A stretch of DNA of 28,020 nt from CAUTNA01 sp964371145 (GCA_964371145.1 CAYJKO010000010.1:1-28020), one strand, 5' to 3'; numbered from the stretch's first letter, positions 1 to 8,333 are shown. Notes: generated from the letters alone by a model not told the origin. Numbers and translations: made by a program.

Positions 1-80
1 GGAAATGCTGCATTTGCTGCACCAACGGATAACATAATTGCACCCATTGCCCCGAAAAATATTAAATTTGTTTTTTTCAT
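1..80 (-). CDS. Secreted protein, N-terminus only (cut by left edge)
   Basis: A minus-strand ATG at 80-78 opens a frame that runs off the left edge without a stop. It encodes MKKTNLIFFGAMGAIMLSVG followed by AANAAF, a classic signal peptide: two lysines, a hydrophobic core and an A-N-A cleavage site. An AAGGG ribosome site lies about 6 bases upstream. It follows the 998-aa surface protein by 75 bases with no terminator between, so it is probably the fourth gene of the same surface-protein operon. The mature protein is outside the window, so its function cannot be judged. Confidence 0.7.
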   Translation of the reverse strand, partial: MKKTNLIFFGAMGAIMLSVGAANAAF

Positions 81-155
81 TTTTTTGCCCTTTGTTTTTT
101 GTTGTTTTTACTTTTTTGTGCCCCCTTTTAAGCACGTTTTTTCCAATTTTTATTT

Positions 156-3152
156 TTACGGTAATAAATATGCCTCAGATAAATTCATCCAGGTATATAC
201 CGGTGCCTGACCTGCGTCCTGCACATTTACTGTCAACACACAGAACGCTTCTGCTGTCAAACAATTCGCTGTCGGTTTTGGTATTTTTTGATCAATCAAA
301 TTTGTAACATCTGTATTTAATTTACCCAATGTCACAGCTTCGTCTTCGATTGCACCTGTATTAACCGCACCTTTTCTAACCGTCAATATTTTTGAACTTG
401 AATCAAATGTTGTTCCCAGAACCACCGGCAATGCATCCGCAACTGCTTTTGATATAGAAGCACCCGACGCATTTTCATACGCAATGTCGTTTATGCTTCC
501 GGCTTCACCCATAATTTCAGAATAAGCCAACAAATTACGCCATGAAGTATCCGGTTCTTTTGAATATTTCCATTGGATATATCCGTCCGTATCATTTTCA
601 CGCAATACTACTTGATCCCCGTCTGCCCCAGGTTCACCACCTGTTCCGGCGCTTCTTGTGATAATCAATTGTCCATTTGAAGAATCAACAGTAATGTTTG
701 AAACATAACCAGAACCTGAATCTTGTAAAGTTGTACTTAATTTTTGTAGCAACAATCCGTCTACTTCTGTTCTGTTATAATAAGCAGATAAATCAACTTC
801 TAATGTCCCTTTAACCACGCTTAAAACTTTTGTAGACGTATTCAAAGACACATCCAATACAGAAGGCAATGCATCTGCTTCTGCTTTTGTTAATTCTGTT
901 CCCATTTCGTTATAATAAACAATTGCATTTACAGAACCGTCCAAACCTTTTAAATCTTCGGTTGAAATCAATGTTTTCCAAGTTTGATCTGCGCCTGTTA
1001 AATATTTCCATTGAATGGTATCAACACCCGCAACATCATTTACCGCAATCGTTACATTGTCCGCACTTAAACCATCTGTACCGGCCGCGCCATCTGTACC
1101 TTTTAAATCTTCAATAGAAATTAATGTTTTCCATTCCTGATCCGCGCCCGTTAAATATTTCCATTGAATGGTGTCCGTACCCGCAACATCATTTATATTA
1201 ATAGTTACATTATCCGCATCTGCACCGGCTGCGCCGTCTTCACCTTTTTCACCACGCAAAGCAGCCAATTGTTCGGTTGTAAACATATCGTATGTGAATG
1301 CTGCTCCATCTGCACCGGCCGCACCGTCTTCACCTTTTTCACCACGCAAAGCAGCCAATTGTTCGGTTGTAAACATATCATATGTGAATGCTGCGCCGTC
1401 TTCACCTTTTTCACCTGGCAAACCATCTGTACCTTTTAAATCAGAGACCTTGACCAAATCAACCCAATTATTTTCGCCCAAATATGACCATTGCAACCAA
1501 TCTACGCTGCCTGCGCCTGTACCAATTTGGAATTCAACGTTTTTCGCATCTTCACCCGGACTGCCAACCGTACCAGACGTTCCATCAGCACGTGACACAA
1601 CCAAACGTCCGTTTTCAAATTTCATATCTGTAACATATTGACCTGCCCCCAGTTCAATTGCAAACACGCCTTTTGTCACAGTTAATACTCCAGACGTTGT
1701 ATTTAATTCTGTATTCAATACAATTGGATATACAGTTGAATCACCCGCAATTGCATTACCCGCAGAATCAACATATACAATTTCTTTTACAGTTCCATCT
1801 GTGCCTGACAAATCAGCCAATGACACCAATGTTTTCCAGTCTTGATCTGCACCTGTTAAATATTTCCATTGGATAGTGTCAACACCTGCGACATCGTTTA
1901 CCGCAATCGTTACATTATCCGCATTCATACCGGCAACGCCATCTTCACCTTTTTCACCGGCTGCGCCGTCTGTACCGCTGATTGCATCCAATGTCACCAA
2001 AGTTTTCCAAGTCTGGTCTGCACCTGTTAAATATTTCCATTGTATGGTGTCAACGCCCGCAACATCATTTATACCAATAGTTACATTGTCCGCATCTGCA
2101 CCGGCTGCGCCATCCGCACCTTTTTCACCGCGTAATTCATCCAATGAAATCAAATCTGTCCATGTTGAGTCACCTTCGACTTGCCATTGGATATGAGTCC
2201 CACCAGTTGGCACCTGCAATGCAATATTTTTACCGTCCGCAACAGCCGCAGATATAACATTACCAACAATTGTAATATTATCGCCAGCCGTCAAAATATC
2301 TTGTTTTAAATCTATATTATCTTGCAAGGTTTGGTCAGCCGCATTTACCACAGAAATCAAAGCATAAGGTGACAAATCAACATCACCACCTGTTCCAGTT
2401 GCAGTAATAGTATTTGTTGTCGGATCAATAGATATACCATTGCCCGCATTTAATTTCATTTGTCTTTTATTAATTTCGACTGTTAAAGCATCTGTTTCTG
2501 CATCAACATATTCAACAGTTGCATATTCTGATAAATCAATAGTCAAATCACCCTTTGTGATAATCAAAATATCATCGCCAGAAGAATTTGTACCCATCGC
2601 GGTATTTAAAACAACCGGATATGCCGCATCCGTCCCAGAAATAGGATTACCGGAAACGTCGACATAAACGACTTCTGATACAACCCCATCTGCACCACGC
2701 AATTCTTCAATATTAATTAAATCATTCCATCCAGAATCGCCTTCGACTTGCCATTGGATATGTGTTCCGCCGTCTGGATATTGCAATACAATATTTTTGC
2801 CATCCGCAACAGCCGCAGAAATTACGTTGCCTGTAATAGTAATATTGTCGCCCGCCGTTAAAACATCTTGTTTAGCAGCATCCAAATCCGCAATGGATTG
2901 TTCGAAAACAGTTTTCAAAACATAATCATCCAGATTAACTTCACCGCCCGTCCCCGTCGCAGTAATAGTATGAGTTACCGGATCAATTGTAATACCCGCA
3001 CCCGGCACCAATTTCATTTGGCGCAACTCTACCATTGCATCAACATATTCTTTACTGGCTATTTTCGCAGTCGCGCCATACGCAGCATCGACAAAACCCG
3101 CCAACAAAATCGTTGTTAAAAAACTTGAAAAGATTAATTTTTTACTAAACAT
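156..3152 (-). CDS. Large modular collagen-like / tail-fibre-like surface protein (998 aa)
   Basis: The start at 3152 has AGGGG five bases upstream, and residues 1-27 form a signal peptide (hydrophobic core ending AAYGA). The rest is a mosaic of repeats. Eight Trp modules, roughly residues 121-156, 310-345, 357-396, 413-452, 538-577, 648-687, 699-738 and 847-885, follow the pattern QW-x(7-9)-W-x2-L. Gly-x-y stretches such as GEKGEDGAAGADG join many of them. Two modules contain KQD-(V/I)-LTAGDNIT (about 71-113 and 257-302). Four modules contain a Y-x5-G ... LxVxKG pattern (about 157-200, 454-497, 739-782, 885-928). The C-terminus has two cysteines (964, 971) and ends with a short W-x2-L variant. 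From family knowledge, such FTYDMFTTEQLAALRGEKG and KQDVLTAG segments are common in phage tail fibres and collagen-like surface proteins. A surface-exposed, perhaps trimeric, fibre is inferred. The partner is unknown. Confidence 0.85.
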   Translation of the reverse strand: MFSKKLIFSSFLTTILLAGFVDAAYGATAKIASKEYVDAMVELRQMKLVPGAGITIDPVTHTITATGTGGEVNLDDYVLKTVFEQSIADLDAAKQDVLTAGDNITITGNVISAAVADGKNIVLQYPDGGTHIQWQVEGDSGWNDLINIEELRGADGVVSEVVYVDVSGNPISGTDAAYPVVLNTAMGTNSSGDDILIITKGDLTIDLSEYATVEYVDAETDALTVEINKRQMKLNAGNGISIDPTTNTITATGTGGDVDLSPYALISVVNAADQTLQDNIDLKQDILTAGDNITIVGNVISAAVADGKNIALQVPTGGTHIQWQVEGDSTWTDLISLDELRGEKGADGAAGADADNVTIGINDVAGVDTIQWKYLTGADQTWKTLVTLDAISGTDGAAGEKGEDGVAGMNADNVTIAVNDVAGVDTIQWKYLTGADQDWKTLVSLADLSGTDGTVKEIVYVDSAGNAIAGDSTVYPIVLNTELNTTSGVLTVTKGVFAIELGAGQYVTDMKFENGRLVVSRADGTSGTVGSPGEDAKNVEFQIGTGAGSVDWLQWSYLGENNWVDLVKVSDLKGTDGLPGEKGEDGAAFTYDMFTTEQLAALRGEKGEDGAAGADGAAFTYDMFTTEQLAALRGEKGEDGAAGADADNVTININDVAGTDTIQWKYLTGADQEWKTLISIEDLKGTDGAAGTDGLSADNVTIAVNDVAGVDTIQWKYLTGADQTWKTLISTEDLKGLDGSVNAIVYYNEMGTELTKAEADALPSVLDVSLNTSTKVLSVVKGTLEVDLSAYYNRTEVDGLLLQKLSTTLQDSGSGYVSNITVDSSNGQLIITRSAGTGGEPGADGDQVVLRENDTDGYIQWKYSKEPDTSWRNLLAYSEIMGEAGSINDIAYENASGASISKAVADALPVVLGTTFDSSSKILTVRKGAVNTGAIEDEAVTLGKLNTDVTNLIDQKIPKPTANCLTAEAFCVLTVNVQDAGQAPVYTWMNLSEAYLLP
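1221..1400. repeat. 90-bp near-perfect tandem duplication inside the fibre gene
   Basis: The segment beginning TGCACCGGC at 1221 recurs at 1311, a 90-base (30-codon) period. The two copies differ at only a few third-codon positions. They encode two successive copies of FTYDMFTTEQLAALRGEKG plus the Gly-x-y linker. Part of a third copy follows at about 1391-1411. Because the unit is a multiple of three, gain or loss would keep the frame and change only the fibre length. Confidence 0.85.
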
Positions 3153-3195
3153 GCTGCCCCTACTTTTAACACGTTACCTATTAATTATTCGAAAA

Positions 3196-4386
3196 CTATG
3201 GAGTTGTCGGATAAATTAATTCACCCCATTTCTGATCTGCACCTTCCATCATCAAGATGTATTCTTTGCCATCATTTGGCGCCAATTCATCTATCAATCT
3301 GGTTTGCACATCAACCGTCAAATCGGCATCCGCTACGTCACGAACATTAACTTTCAAAACTTTGGTTGAATCGTCAAATTCAGTCGCAGAAACAGCCCCT
3401 GTTTGTTCTGCAAATTCAGACCCTAATCCCACCATTTCATTCGTTTCAGAATTATAATAACGAACATCATTAATACCTGAACCCGTAGCAGTTGATGAAA
3501 TCACATTACCTGTAATATCGATACCTGTTCCCGCGGTTAACACATCTTGTTTTGTCGCGTCTGCCGCTTCCATATCAACAATTGTTGCGTACGGAGACAA
3601 ATCAACAGACACACCGGTTGCAGATATAACGTCATTAGAAATTGTAATACCTGTACCCGCAGACAACACATTTTGTTTATCAGCCAATTCTGTATTCATT
3701 TCCGTTTGAGTCACGTATTCGTTTAAATCACCAGGTTGAACAGATGTTTCTGCTTTATTTAAAATATCAGTAACATTTGTATCAAATTTATCAATATCAA
3801 TAGAACCGTCTGTAATTACCGCTTCGATATCACCGTATTCAACTTCGACACCACCATCGGACGCAACGTCGACATTAATAACAGCATTACCTGAACCTGT
3901 TTTAGTAACAGTACCTGTCATTTTATCACGAATTAAATCTTTGCTGTCTTCCAAATCGCTTTCAACAATATTAATATCAGATTCAATATTATCTATTTGA
4001 TTTTGAATATCTGTTAAATCAACACTGCCGCCACCGGAACCCATATCAACATCCGGAATTTGTGGCAAAATCGTGCTTCCGCCTTGTTGATGGCTGCTGC
4101 CTTGTAAATAAGAACCAATTGACAAACGCGGTGCAGATGTAGTCGGTGTATTAGTAGTCGTTGTCGTAGAAGTTGCAGGAGTCCCAGATGTAGAAAAACT
4201 GGATAACGCACGCATCGTACCACTTCTGGCAGTATTAATTGCAGAACTGCCGGTTGCGCCCGCCGCATTTGATGCAGACGGATAAACCGAAGATCCAAAC
4301 GCTCTGACAGATGACGCCGCATCAGCACCACCCGCAAATACAGCTGACGCTAAGAACGATAAAAACAATCCGATATTTTTTTTCAT
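3196..4386 (-). CDS. Secreted modular fibre-like protein (396 aa), paralogous in modules to its neighbour
   Basis: Residues 1-23 are a signal peptide (MKKNIGLFLSFLASAVFAGG, then ADA). A low-complexity Ser/Thr/Ala/Pro-rich region follows (about 30-110). Next come a short heptad-like stretch (LTDIQNQIDNIESDINIVES, about 124-143) and two LSAGTGI/LTAGTGI modules of the form KQ-(N/D)-VL-x-AGTGI. After these are a Y-x5 ... KVLKVNV module and a short C-terminus with W-x2-L. The same modules occur in the 998-aa protein downstream. The start has a GAGAGAAG ribosome site, 34 bases after the upstream porin-like gene. An adhesin or short surface fibre is inferred, with coiled-coil trimerisation possible. 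No enzymatic motif is visible. Confidence 0.8.
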   Translation of the reverse strand: MKKNIGLFLSFLASAVFAGGADAASSVRAFGSSVYPSASNAAGATGSSAINTARSGTMRALSSFSTSGTPATSTTTTTNTPTTSAPRLSIGSYLQGSSHQQGGSTILPQIPDVDMGSGGGSVDLTDIQNQIDNIESDINIVESDLEDSKDLIRDKMTGTVTKTGSGNAVINVDVASDGGVEVEYGDIEAVITDGSIDIDKFDTNVTDILNKAETSVQPGDLNEYVTQTEMNTELADKQNVLSAGTGITISNDVISATGVSVDLSPYATIVDMEAADATKQDVLTAGTGIDITGNVISSTATGSGINDVRYYNSETNEMVGLGSEFAEQTGAVSATEFDDSTKVLKVNVRDVADADLTVDVQTRLIDELAPNDGKEYILMMEGADQKWGELIYPTTP

Positions 4387-4420
4387 TTTTCTTCTCTCTT
4401 TTTATTTTCCCTGTTATGGA

Positions 4421-5257
4421 TTAAAAGTTAATTTTTAAACCCAATGAAAATGAATGATTTAAAACCATGCTCATTTCCGCTTCATAAGGATATCTGACCC
4501 CACTGGACTGAGTCGTACGAGTAACGTCCACACCTTGAAAACCTGAAAAACGATAACGCAAATCCAATGCACCAAAATCACGAATATCAAATGTATAACC
4601 CGCCATCAAAGCACCGACAGGAGAAAATGTATTTTCTGAACCTGTACCGTCGTTTACAAACAAAGTAGACAACATTTCAGCTTCGACAATCGCGACACCC
4701 AAACCGCCCCCTACATAAAAACCACTTTCATAATCATACATACCGTTCAACATCAAATATGTTGAAGACAAGCTGAAATTCGCCATATCATTTGCATCTT
4801 CGAAAGAACCTGTTGTACCAAATTCTAATTCTGCACGAGTTCTTTCACCAACAGATGTACCTGCGGATATAGAACCACCGAACGCACCACCGAAAGAATA
4901 AGAATCTACCACACCATTCGCAGCCGCATAAGCAGGATCAGTTGTCGCATATGTATTATCAAAAGTAAAACCATTAACATCCGCACGCAACGTTACATAA
5001 AATTCATTATTATCTGACGAACGAGATTTGCGAACAGAACCGCGATCTACTTCTCTATAAGAAACAGGTCTGGAATCCGTATATACATTCACAGATTTAT
5101 TATATGTAACAGAAGTATCTGTTAAATGATATCTATCGTATTCACCTCTGGAACAATCATAGCCAGAATCGCATGAACCACAGTCATTACAATTTCTTGC
5201 GCTTGCCGCCCCAACCGCTGATAAAATCAGCAAAAAGCTTAAAATTTTTGTCTTCAT
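4421..5257 (-). CDS. Outer-membrane beta-barrel protein with cysteine-rich N-terminus
   Basis: A signal peptide (residues 1-20, ending GAASA) precedes a short region RNCNDCGSCDSGYDC with four cysteines. From about residue 84 a series of amphipathic beta strands follows (EFYVTLRADVNGF, GGAFGGSISAG, TRAELEFGTTG, YVGGGLGVAI, LDLRYRFSGF). The protein ends SLGLKINF with a terminal Phe, as outer-membrane barrels normally do for BAM recognition. The length of 278 aa fits the eight-stranded OmpA/opacity-like surface antigen group. AGAGGG lies upstream of the ATG. It is the first gene of the surface-protein run. The cysteine cluster is unusual for this group. Function beyond an outer-membrane protein cannot be assigned. 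Confidence 0.8.
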   Translation of the reverse strand: MKTKILSFLLILSAVGAASARNCNDCGSCDSGYDCSRGEYDRYHLTDTSVTYNKSVNVYTDSRPVSYREVDRGSVRKSRSSDNNEFYVTLRADVNGFTFDNTYATTDPAYAAANGVVDSYSFGGAFGGSISAGTSVGERTRAELEFGTTGSFEDANDMANFSLSSTYLMLNGMYDYESGFYVGGGLGVAIVEAEMLSTLFVNDGTGSENTFSPVGALMAGYTFDIRDFGALDLRYRFSGFQGVDVTRTTQSSGVRYPYEAEMSMVLNHSFSLGLKINF

Positions 5258-5278
5258 AAATGCCCTCTTTGTATATAC

Positions 5279-5307
5279 ATTATATCACAAATGCGAATCG
5301 CTTCCAA
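5279..5307 (-). promoter_or_regulatory. Promoter of the surface-protein operon, with dyad over the -35
   Basis: On the minus strand, TTGGAA (5307-5302), a 17-base spacer and a perfect TATAAT (5284-5279) lie just upstream of the barrel-protein gene. The -35 sits inside an inverted repeat CGCTT-CC-AAGCG (5299-5310), and GCGA-A-TCGC (5293-5301) partly overlaps it. The dyads could be an operator, but this is inference. Confidence 0.65.
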
Positions 5308-5377
5308 GCGAAAAAAACACTTTTTTCAAAATTTTTTTTATTTTTTTACTGGATTCTAAAAAAATCTATTTGAACCC

Positions 5378-5406
5378 TTGACCGACCGGCTTTTTTTAAC
5401 TAAACT
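5378..5406 (+). promoter_or_regulatory. Promoter of the ftsE operon
   Basis: TTGACC (5378-5383), a 17-base spacer and TAAACT (5401-5406). Initiation about 7 bases downstream would start the RNA within a few bases of the ftsE ATG at 5418, where no Shine-Dalgarno sequence is seen. The mRNA would then be leaderless or nearly so. Confidence 0.5.
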
Positions 5407-5417
5407 TAAAATTAAGA

Positions 5418-6230
5418 ATGGAAAACAAAACCGCAATATCTTTTTCGAATGTAACGGCAACCTATGACAAAGGCCAAGAGGTATTGTCAAACGTATCTTT
5501 TAACATCAGCGAAAAGGCCTTTTGTTTCTTGTCCGGTGCATCTGGTGCGGGAAAAACAACCTTATTAAAATTAATATACAAATTACACAAGCAATCTGAT
5601 GGTCATATAAAGATTTTCGGCAAATCAACAGATAATCTGACCCGCGAAGGAATCCACAGCCTGCGATCACGTATGGCAATTGTTTTCCAAGAATATTCTT
5701 TATTGTCACATTTATCCGTTTTTGATAATGTCGCCCTGCCGCTGCGCGTACGCGGCGTATCTGAAACAATTATAAAAAAACGCGTTACCATGGCGTTAAA
5801 TTGGTCGGGGCTTGGCGATTACGCAAAATCATTACCATTATCTTTATCAGGCGGACAACAGCAACGCGTATCCGTTGCGCGCGCAATTATTACCGAACCA
5901 AAAATTTTATTGGCCGACGAACCAACAGGAAATCTGGATGACGAAACCGCGGCACGTTTGATGAAATTGTTTATACAAATGAATAAAGTATCCGGCACGA
6001 CTATAATTCTTTCAACCCACAGTCAAAAATTAATGGACACCTATAATTTCCCTGTGTTACGCGTTGAAAATCATAAAGTTAATTTTATAACACCTGCATC
6101 TAAAATATTAAAAAGACCTGTGGCTAAACCAACAGTTCAAGAAACTATGAACGAAATAAAAGAAGAAAACGCAAAAAATTATTTGAAAGAATTATCCAAA
6201 AGCTTTGCAGACATCGCGGGGGAAATATAA
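5418..6230 (+). CDS. ftsE: Cell-division ABC transporter ATP-binding protein FtsE
   Basis: A complete ABC ATPase. Walker A is GASGAGKTT (40-48), the Q-loop glutamine is at 91, the signature LSGGQQQR is at 143-150, Walker B ILLADEP is at 163-169 and the H-loop His is at 201. With FtsX it forms the inner-membrane FtsEX complex, which controls periplasmic peptidoglycan hydrolysis at the division site. It is about 40 residues longer than typical FtsE; the extra residues form a charged, helical C-terminal tail (about 228-270). The next gene is ftsX and the two are adjacent. LolD-like ATPases are close relatives, but the FtsX-like partner and the ftsE-ftsX-DUF218-plsC order support FtsE. No clear ribosome site precedes the ATG. 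Confidence 0.92.
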   Translation: MENKTAISFSNVTATYDKGQEVLSNVSFNISEKAFCFLSGASGAGKTTLLKLIYKLHKQSDGHIKIFGKSTDNLTREGIHSLRSRMAIVFQEYSLLSHLSVFDNVALPLRVRGVSETIIKKRVTMALNWSGLGDYAKSLPLSLSGGQQQRVSVARAIITEPKILLADEPTGNLDDETAARLMKLFIQMNKVSGTTIILSTHSQKLMDTYNFPVLRVENHKVNFITPASKILKRPVAKPTVQETMNEIKEENAKNYLKELSKSFADIAGEI

Positions 6231-6231
6231 T

Positions 6232-7077
6232 ATGTTAAAATCAACCCCATCTGTTTTCGTTTTAATCAAAAACCAATCATTGTTTATGACGGGTATATTA
6301 TCATTATTGTCATTTTTATCGATATTAATATTGGGCGTTGCGATATCTATCGGCACCGGTGTTTCTCGTTGGAACGCACAATGGGACTTATTTGCAACCG
6401 TACAAATCACTAACTCAAAAAACATCAACTCAGTTAAAGATATTTTAGATACAAACAAAAATAAATTTGAATCTGTTAATAAAATTTCTGAAAACGAAAT
6501 GAAAGAATTATTAAAACCATGGGTATCAAACAATCAAAATGCGCTGGGAAAATATTTGCCGACTATGTACGAAATAGAATTTAAAAAGAAAGCCGATATG
6601 GATGCTATCGCGAAACAATTAGGAACATCTGCAAAATTTTTGCCTCATCACACCGCCCTGAAAACATCTATGGACGCCGGTTGGAAAATGATATTGATTT
6701 CATTAATGTTATTGGGATTAACCATATTTTCTATTGCGTTTTGCATATCTTATATCACAAGAAACACTGCAATGCTGCACAAACGCGAACTGGAAATATT
6801 AAACCAAGTCGGCGCATCTGATAATTTTGTCATAAAACAAATGCAAACAATTGTAACAAAAATATCAGGAATAGCAGGATTAATCGGATTTTTCACAGCC
6901 TTTCCCGTTTTATTGTTGGTCATTTCAACCGCTCACAGCGCACGCATAGGATTGATGGCGATGATGGGAATCAATGCATTGGGATGGACATTATTATTGT
7001 TAATGCCGGTTGCGATTATATTGTTTGCAAATTGGACAACAAAAAAGACAACTTTGAAAATATTGGAAAACAGCTAA
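6232..7077 (+). CDS. ftsX: Cell-division permease-like protein FtsX
   Basis: I place the start at ATG 6232, two bases after the ftsE stop, because GGGGGA lies about eight bases upstream. A longer reading from TTG 6205 would overlap ftsE and adds no recognisable residues. The 281-aa product has the FtsX layout. TM1 (about 20-43) is followed by a periplasmic loop (about 45-150), then TM2 (152-174), a short cytoplasmic stretch containing RELEILNQVGAS (185-196), TM3 (212-232) and TM4 (249-267). The RE-x-EIL-x2-VGA segment is the conserved FtsX coupling region that contacts FtsE. Sequence identity in the periplasmic domain looks low, as usual for this family. Confidence 0.9.
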   Translation: MLKSTPSVFVLIKNQSLFMTGILSLLSFLSILILGVAISIGTGVSRWNAQWDLFATVQITNSKNINSVKDILDTNKNKFESVNKISENEMKELLKPWVSNNQNALGKYLPTMYEIEFKKKADMDAIAKQLGTSAKFLPHHTALKTSMDAGWKMILISLMLLGLTIFSIAFCISYITRNTAMLHKRELEILNQVGASDNFVIKQMQTIVTKISGIAGLIGFFTAFPVLLLVISTAHSARIGLMAMMGINALGWTLLLLMPVAIILFANWTTKKTTLKILENS

Positions 7078-7078
7078 A

Positions 7079-7585
7079 ATGAAATTGATACCAACCACTT
7101 TAATAGCGGCATCGTTATTTTTAATCGGTGGCGCAACATTTAAATCAACAGCTCCTAAAAAATGTTCCACAATTTTAAAAACTGATACCATGTTCGTTTT
7201 AACCGGAGAAGGCAGCCGCATACCGTTTGCTGTCCGAAAATTAAACCAATATCCAGACACCCGTTTATATATAATTGGCGCTGGCGGACACATGGATTAT
7301 GACAACGACAGAATTCGCATAGAGTCAAAATCTACAACAACATATGAAAATGCACTTGCTATTAAAAAAATTTCTAATAAACTGGGGCTGTACAGAATTG
7401 TTTTAATAACCAGCGAAGACCATTATAATCGCGCACAATATCTGATATCGGAACAAGTGCCAGACGTCGAAATCGTCAGCTGCCCTGTCCCATTAAAAGG
7501 ATTACCTGTCGATAAAAGATTGAAACGCTGGGGATTAGAATACGCAAAATACATCGGAACAATGTTCGGATTTAAAGAAGGATAA
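7079..7585 (+). CDS. DUF218 (YdcF/SanA-like) membrane-anchored protein
   Basis: The ATG starts one base after the ftsX stop, which indicates translational coupling. An N-terminal hydrophobic segment (4-19) would anchor or export the protein. The rest carries DUF218 landmarks: FVLTGEGSR (39-47), LYIIGAGG (63-70), ESKSTTTYENA (82-92) and IVLITSEDHYNRA (107-119). In DUF218 proteins these residues line the presumed active-site pocket. Family members such as SanA and ElyC affect envelope integrity and peptidoglycan or lipid-carrier metabolism in E. coli, but the reaction is not settled. The place between ftsX and plsC matches an arrangement I recall from alphaproteobacteria and argues for an envelope role. 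At 168 aa it is a short member. Confidence 0.8.
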   Translation: MKLIPTTLIAASLFLIGGATFKSTAPKKCSTILKTDTMFVLTGEGSRIPFAVRKLNQYPDTRLYIIGAGGHMDYDNDRIRIESKSTTTYENALAIKKISNKLGLYRIVLITSEDHYNRAQYLISEQVPDVEIVSCPVPLKGLPVDKRLKRWGLEYAKYIGTMFGFKEG

Positions 7586-7588
7586 AAA

Positions 7589-8299
7589 ATGTTAAGAACT
7601 GTTGCTTTTAAACTATCAATGGCATGCTGGTATTTATTATGGTCACCTATTCTATTATTAATACTGCCATCAAAAAAATTAACAAGAATTGTTATAACAA
7701 TGGAAGCACGCGGAGTTTTATGGCTTGCGAAAAATATAGCAAAAATTTCATACAACGTGCACTTTCCGGCCGTTGAAATTGACGGCATCCCAACAAATCC
7801 ACATGGAAAAAGCCTGCGATTTGACGGAAAATCAATCATCGCCGCCAAACATATGTCAATTATGGAAGTTGCAATATTAGAAACAATGATTCCAAACTCT
7901 TTCTTTATCGTTAAACGTGAACTATTATGGATTCCGATTTATGGATGGGCTTTTTGGCGCATGGGTTTGCAACCGGTAAATCGCGCTCGTGGGGCTACAA
8001 ATATGAAAGAATTAGCAGAAAAAGTCCGTAAAAAAATTATGAAAGGCGGCACATTGATAATATTCCCCGAAGGAACCAGAACAAAACCGGGCAAACGCGG
8101 AAAATTGAAACGCGGGCTATTGTTTATTGCAGAAACTTTGAAATTACCGATTTTACCGGTCGGCACAGACACCGGATTATATTGGCCAAAACGCGGAAAA
8201 ACCAAACCCGGTACCGCAAATGTTTATTTTGAACCATTATTACCATTTAACGCATCATTAGAAGAAATTGGTGACGCGATTAATAAACAATCCGCTTAA
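7589..8299 (+). CDS. plsC: 1-acyl-sn-glycerol-3-phosphate acyltransferase (PlsC)
   Basis: Transfers a second acyl chain to lysophosphatidic acid to give phosphatidic acid at the inner membrane. An N-terminal hydrophobic helix (8-27) is present. The four acyltransferase blocks are AKHMSIME (86-93), VKRELLWIPIYGW (108-120), FPEGTR (159-164) and LPILPVGTD (186-194). The catalytic motif reads H88-x4-E93 instead of the more common H-x4-D; this variant is familiar in part of the family. AAGGAT precedes the ATG by about six bases, and the gene begins three bases after the DUF218 stop. It is the last gene before the terminator at 8311. With pgsA further along, it belongs to phospholipid synthesis. 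Confidence 0.9.
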   Translation: MLRTVAFKLSMACWYLLWSPILLLILPSKKLTRIVITMEARGVLWLAKNIAKISYNVHFPAVEIDGIPTNPHGKSLRFDGKSIIAAKHMSIMEVAILETMIPNSFFIVKRELLWIPIYGWAFWRMGLQPVNRARGATNMKELAEKVRKKIMKGGTLIIFPEGTRTKPGKRGKLKRGLLFIAETLKLPILPVGTDTGLYWPKRGKTKPGTANVYFEPLLPFNASLEEIGDAINKQSA

Positions 8300-8306
8300 A
8301 TCAAAT

Positions 8307-8333
8307 AAAAACGCACCATTCGGTGCGTTTTTA
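8307..8333. terminator. Bidirectional intrinsic terminator (plsC / MORN-like gene)
   Basis: ACGCACC (8311-8317), loop ATTC, GGTGCGT (8322-8328), with A-runs on the left and T-runs on the right. It serves the plus-strand ftsE operon and the minus-strand tolB group, whose last stop codon lies at its edge. Confidence 0.85.

Noticed and set aside
1221..1400. CRISPR-like array
   Set aside because: The repeats are 90 bases, contiguous, in frame and coding, with no spacers.
1164..1641. Long plus-strand frames opposite the collagen-like gene (91 and 157 aa)
   Set aside because: They mirror the repeats of the minus-strand gene, have no ribosome site and encode low-complexity Ser/Pro/Ala sequence. 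They are shadows of repetitive coding DNA.
156..4386. Prophage tail region
   Set aside because: The modules look phage-like, but both proteins carry signal peptides and no capsid, tail, terminase or lysis gene is present.
7589..8299. PlsC with a broken active site (HX4E in place of HX4D)
   Set aside because: The H-x4-E form is familiar within part of the acyltransferase family and the other blocks are intact, so it is not evidence of inactivity.
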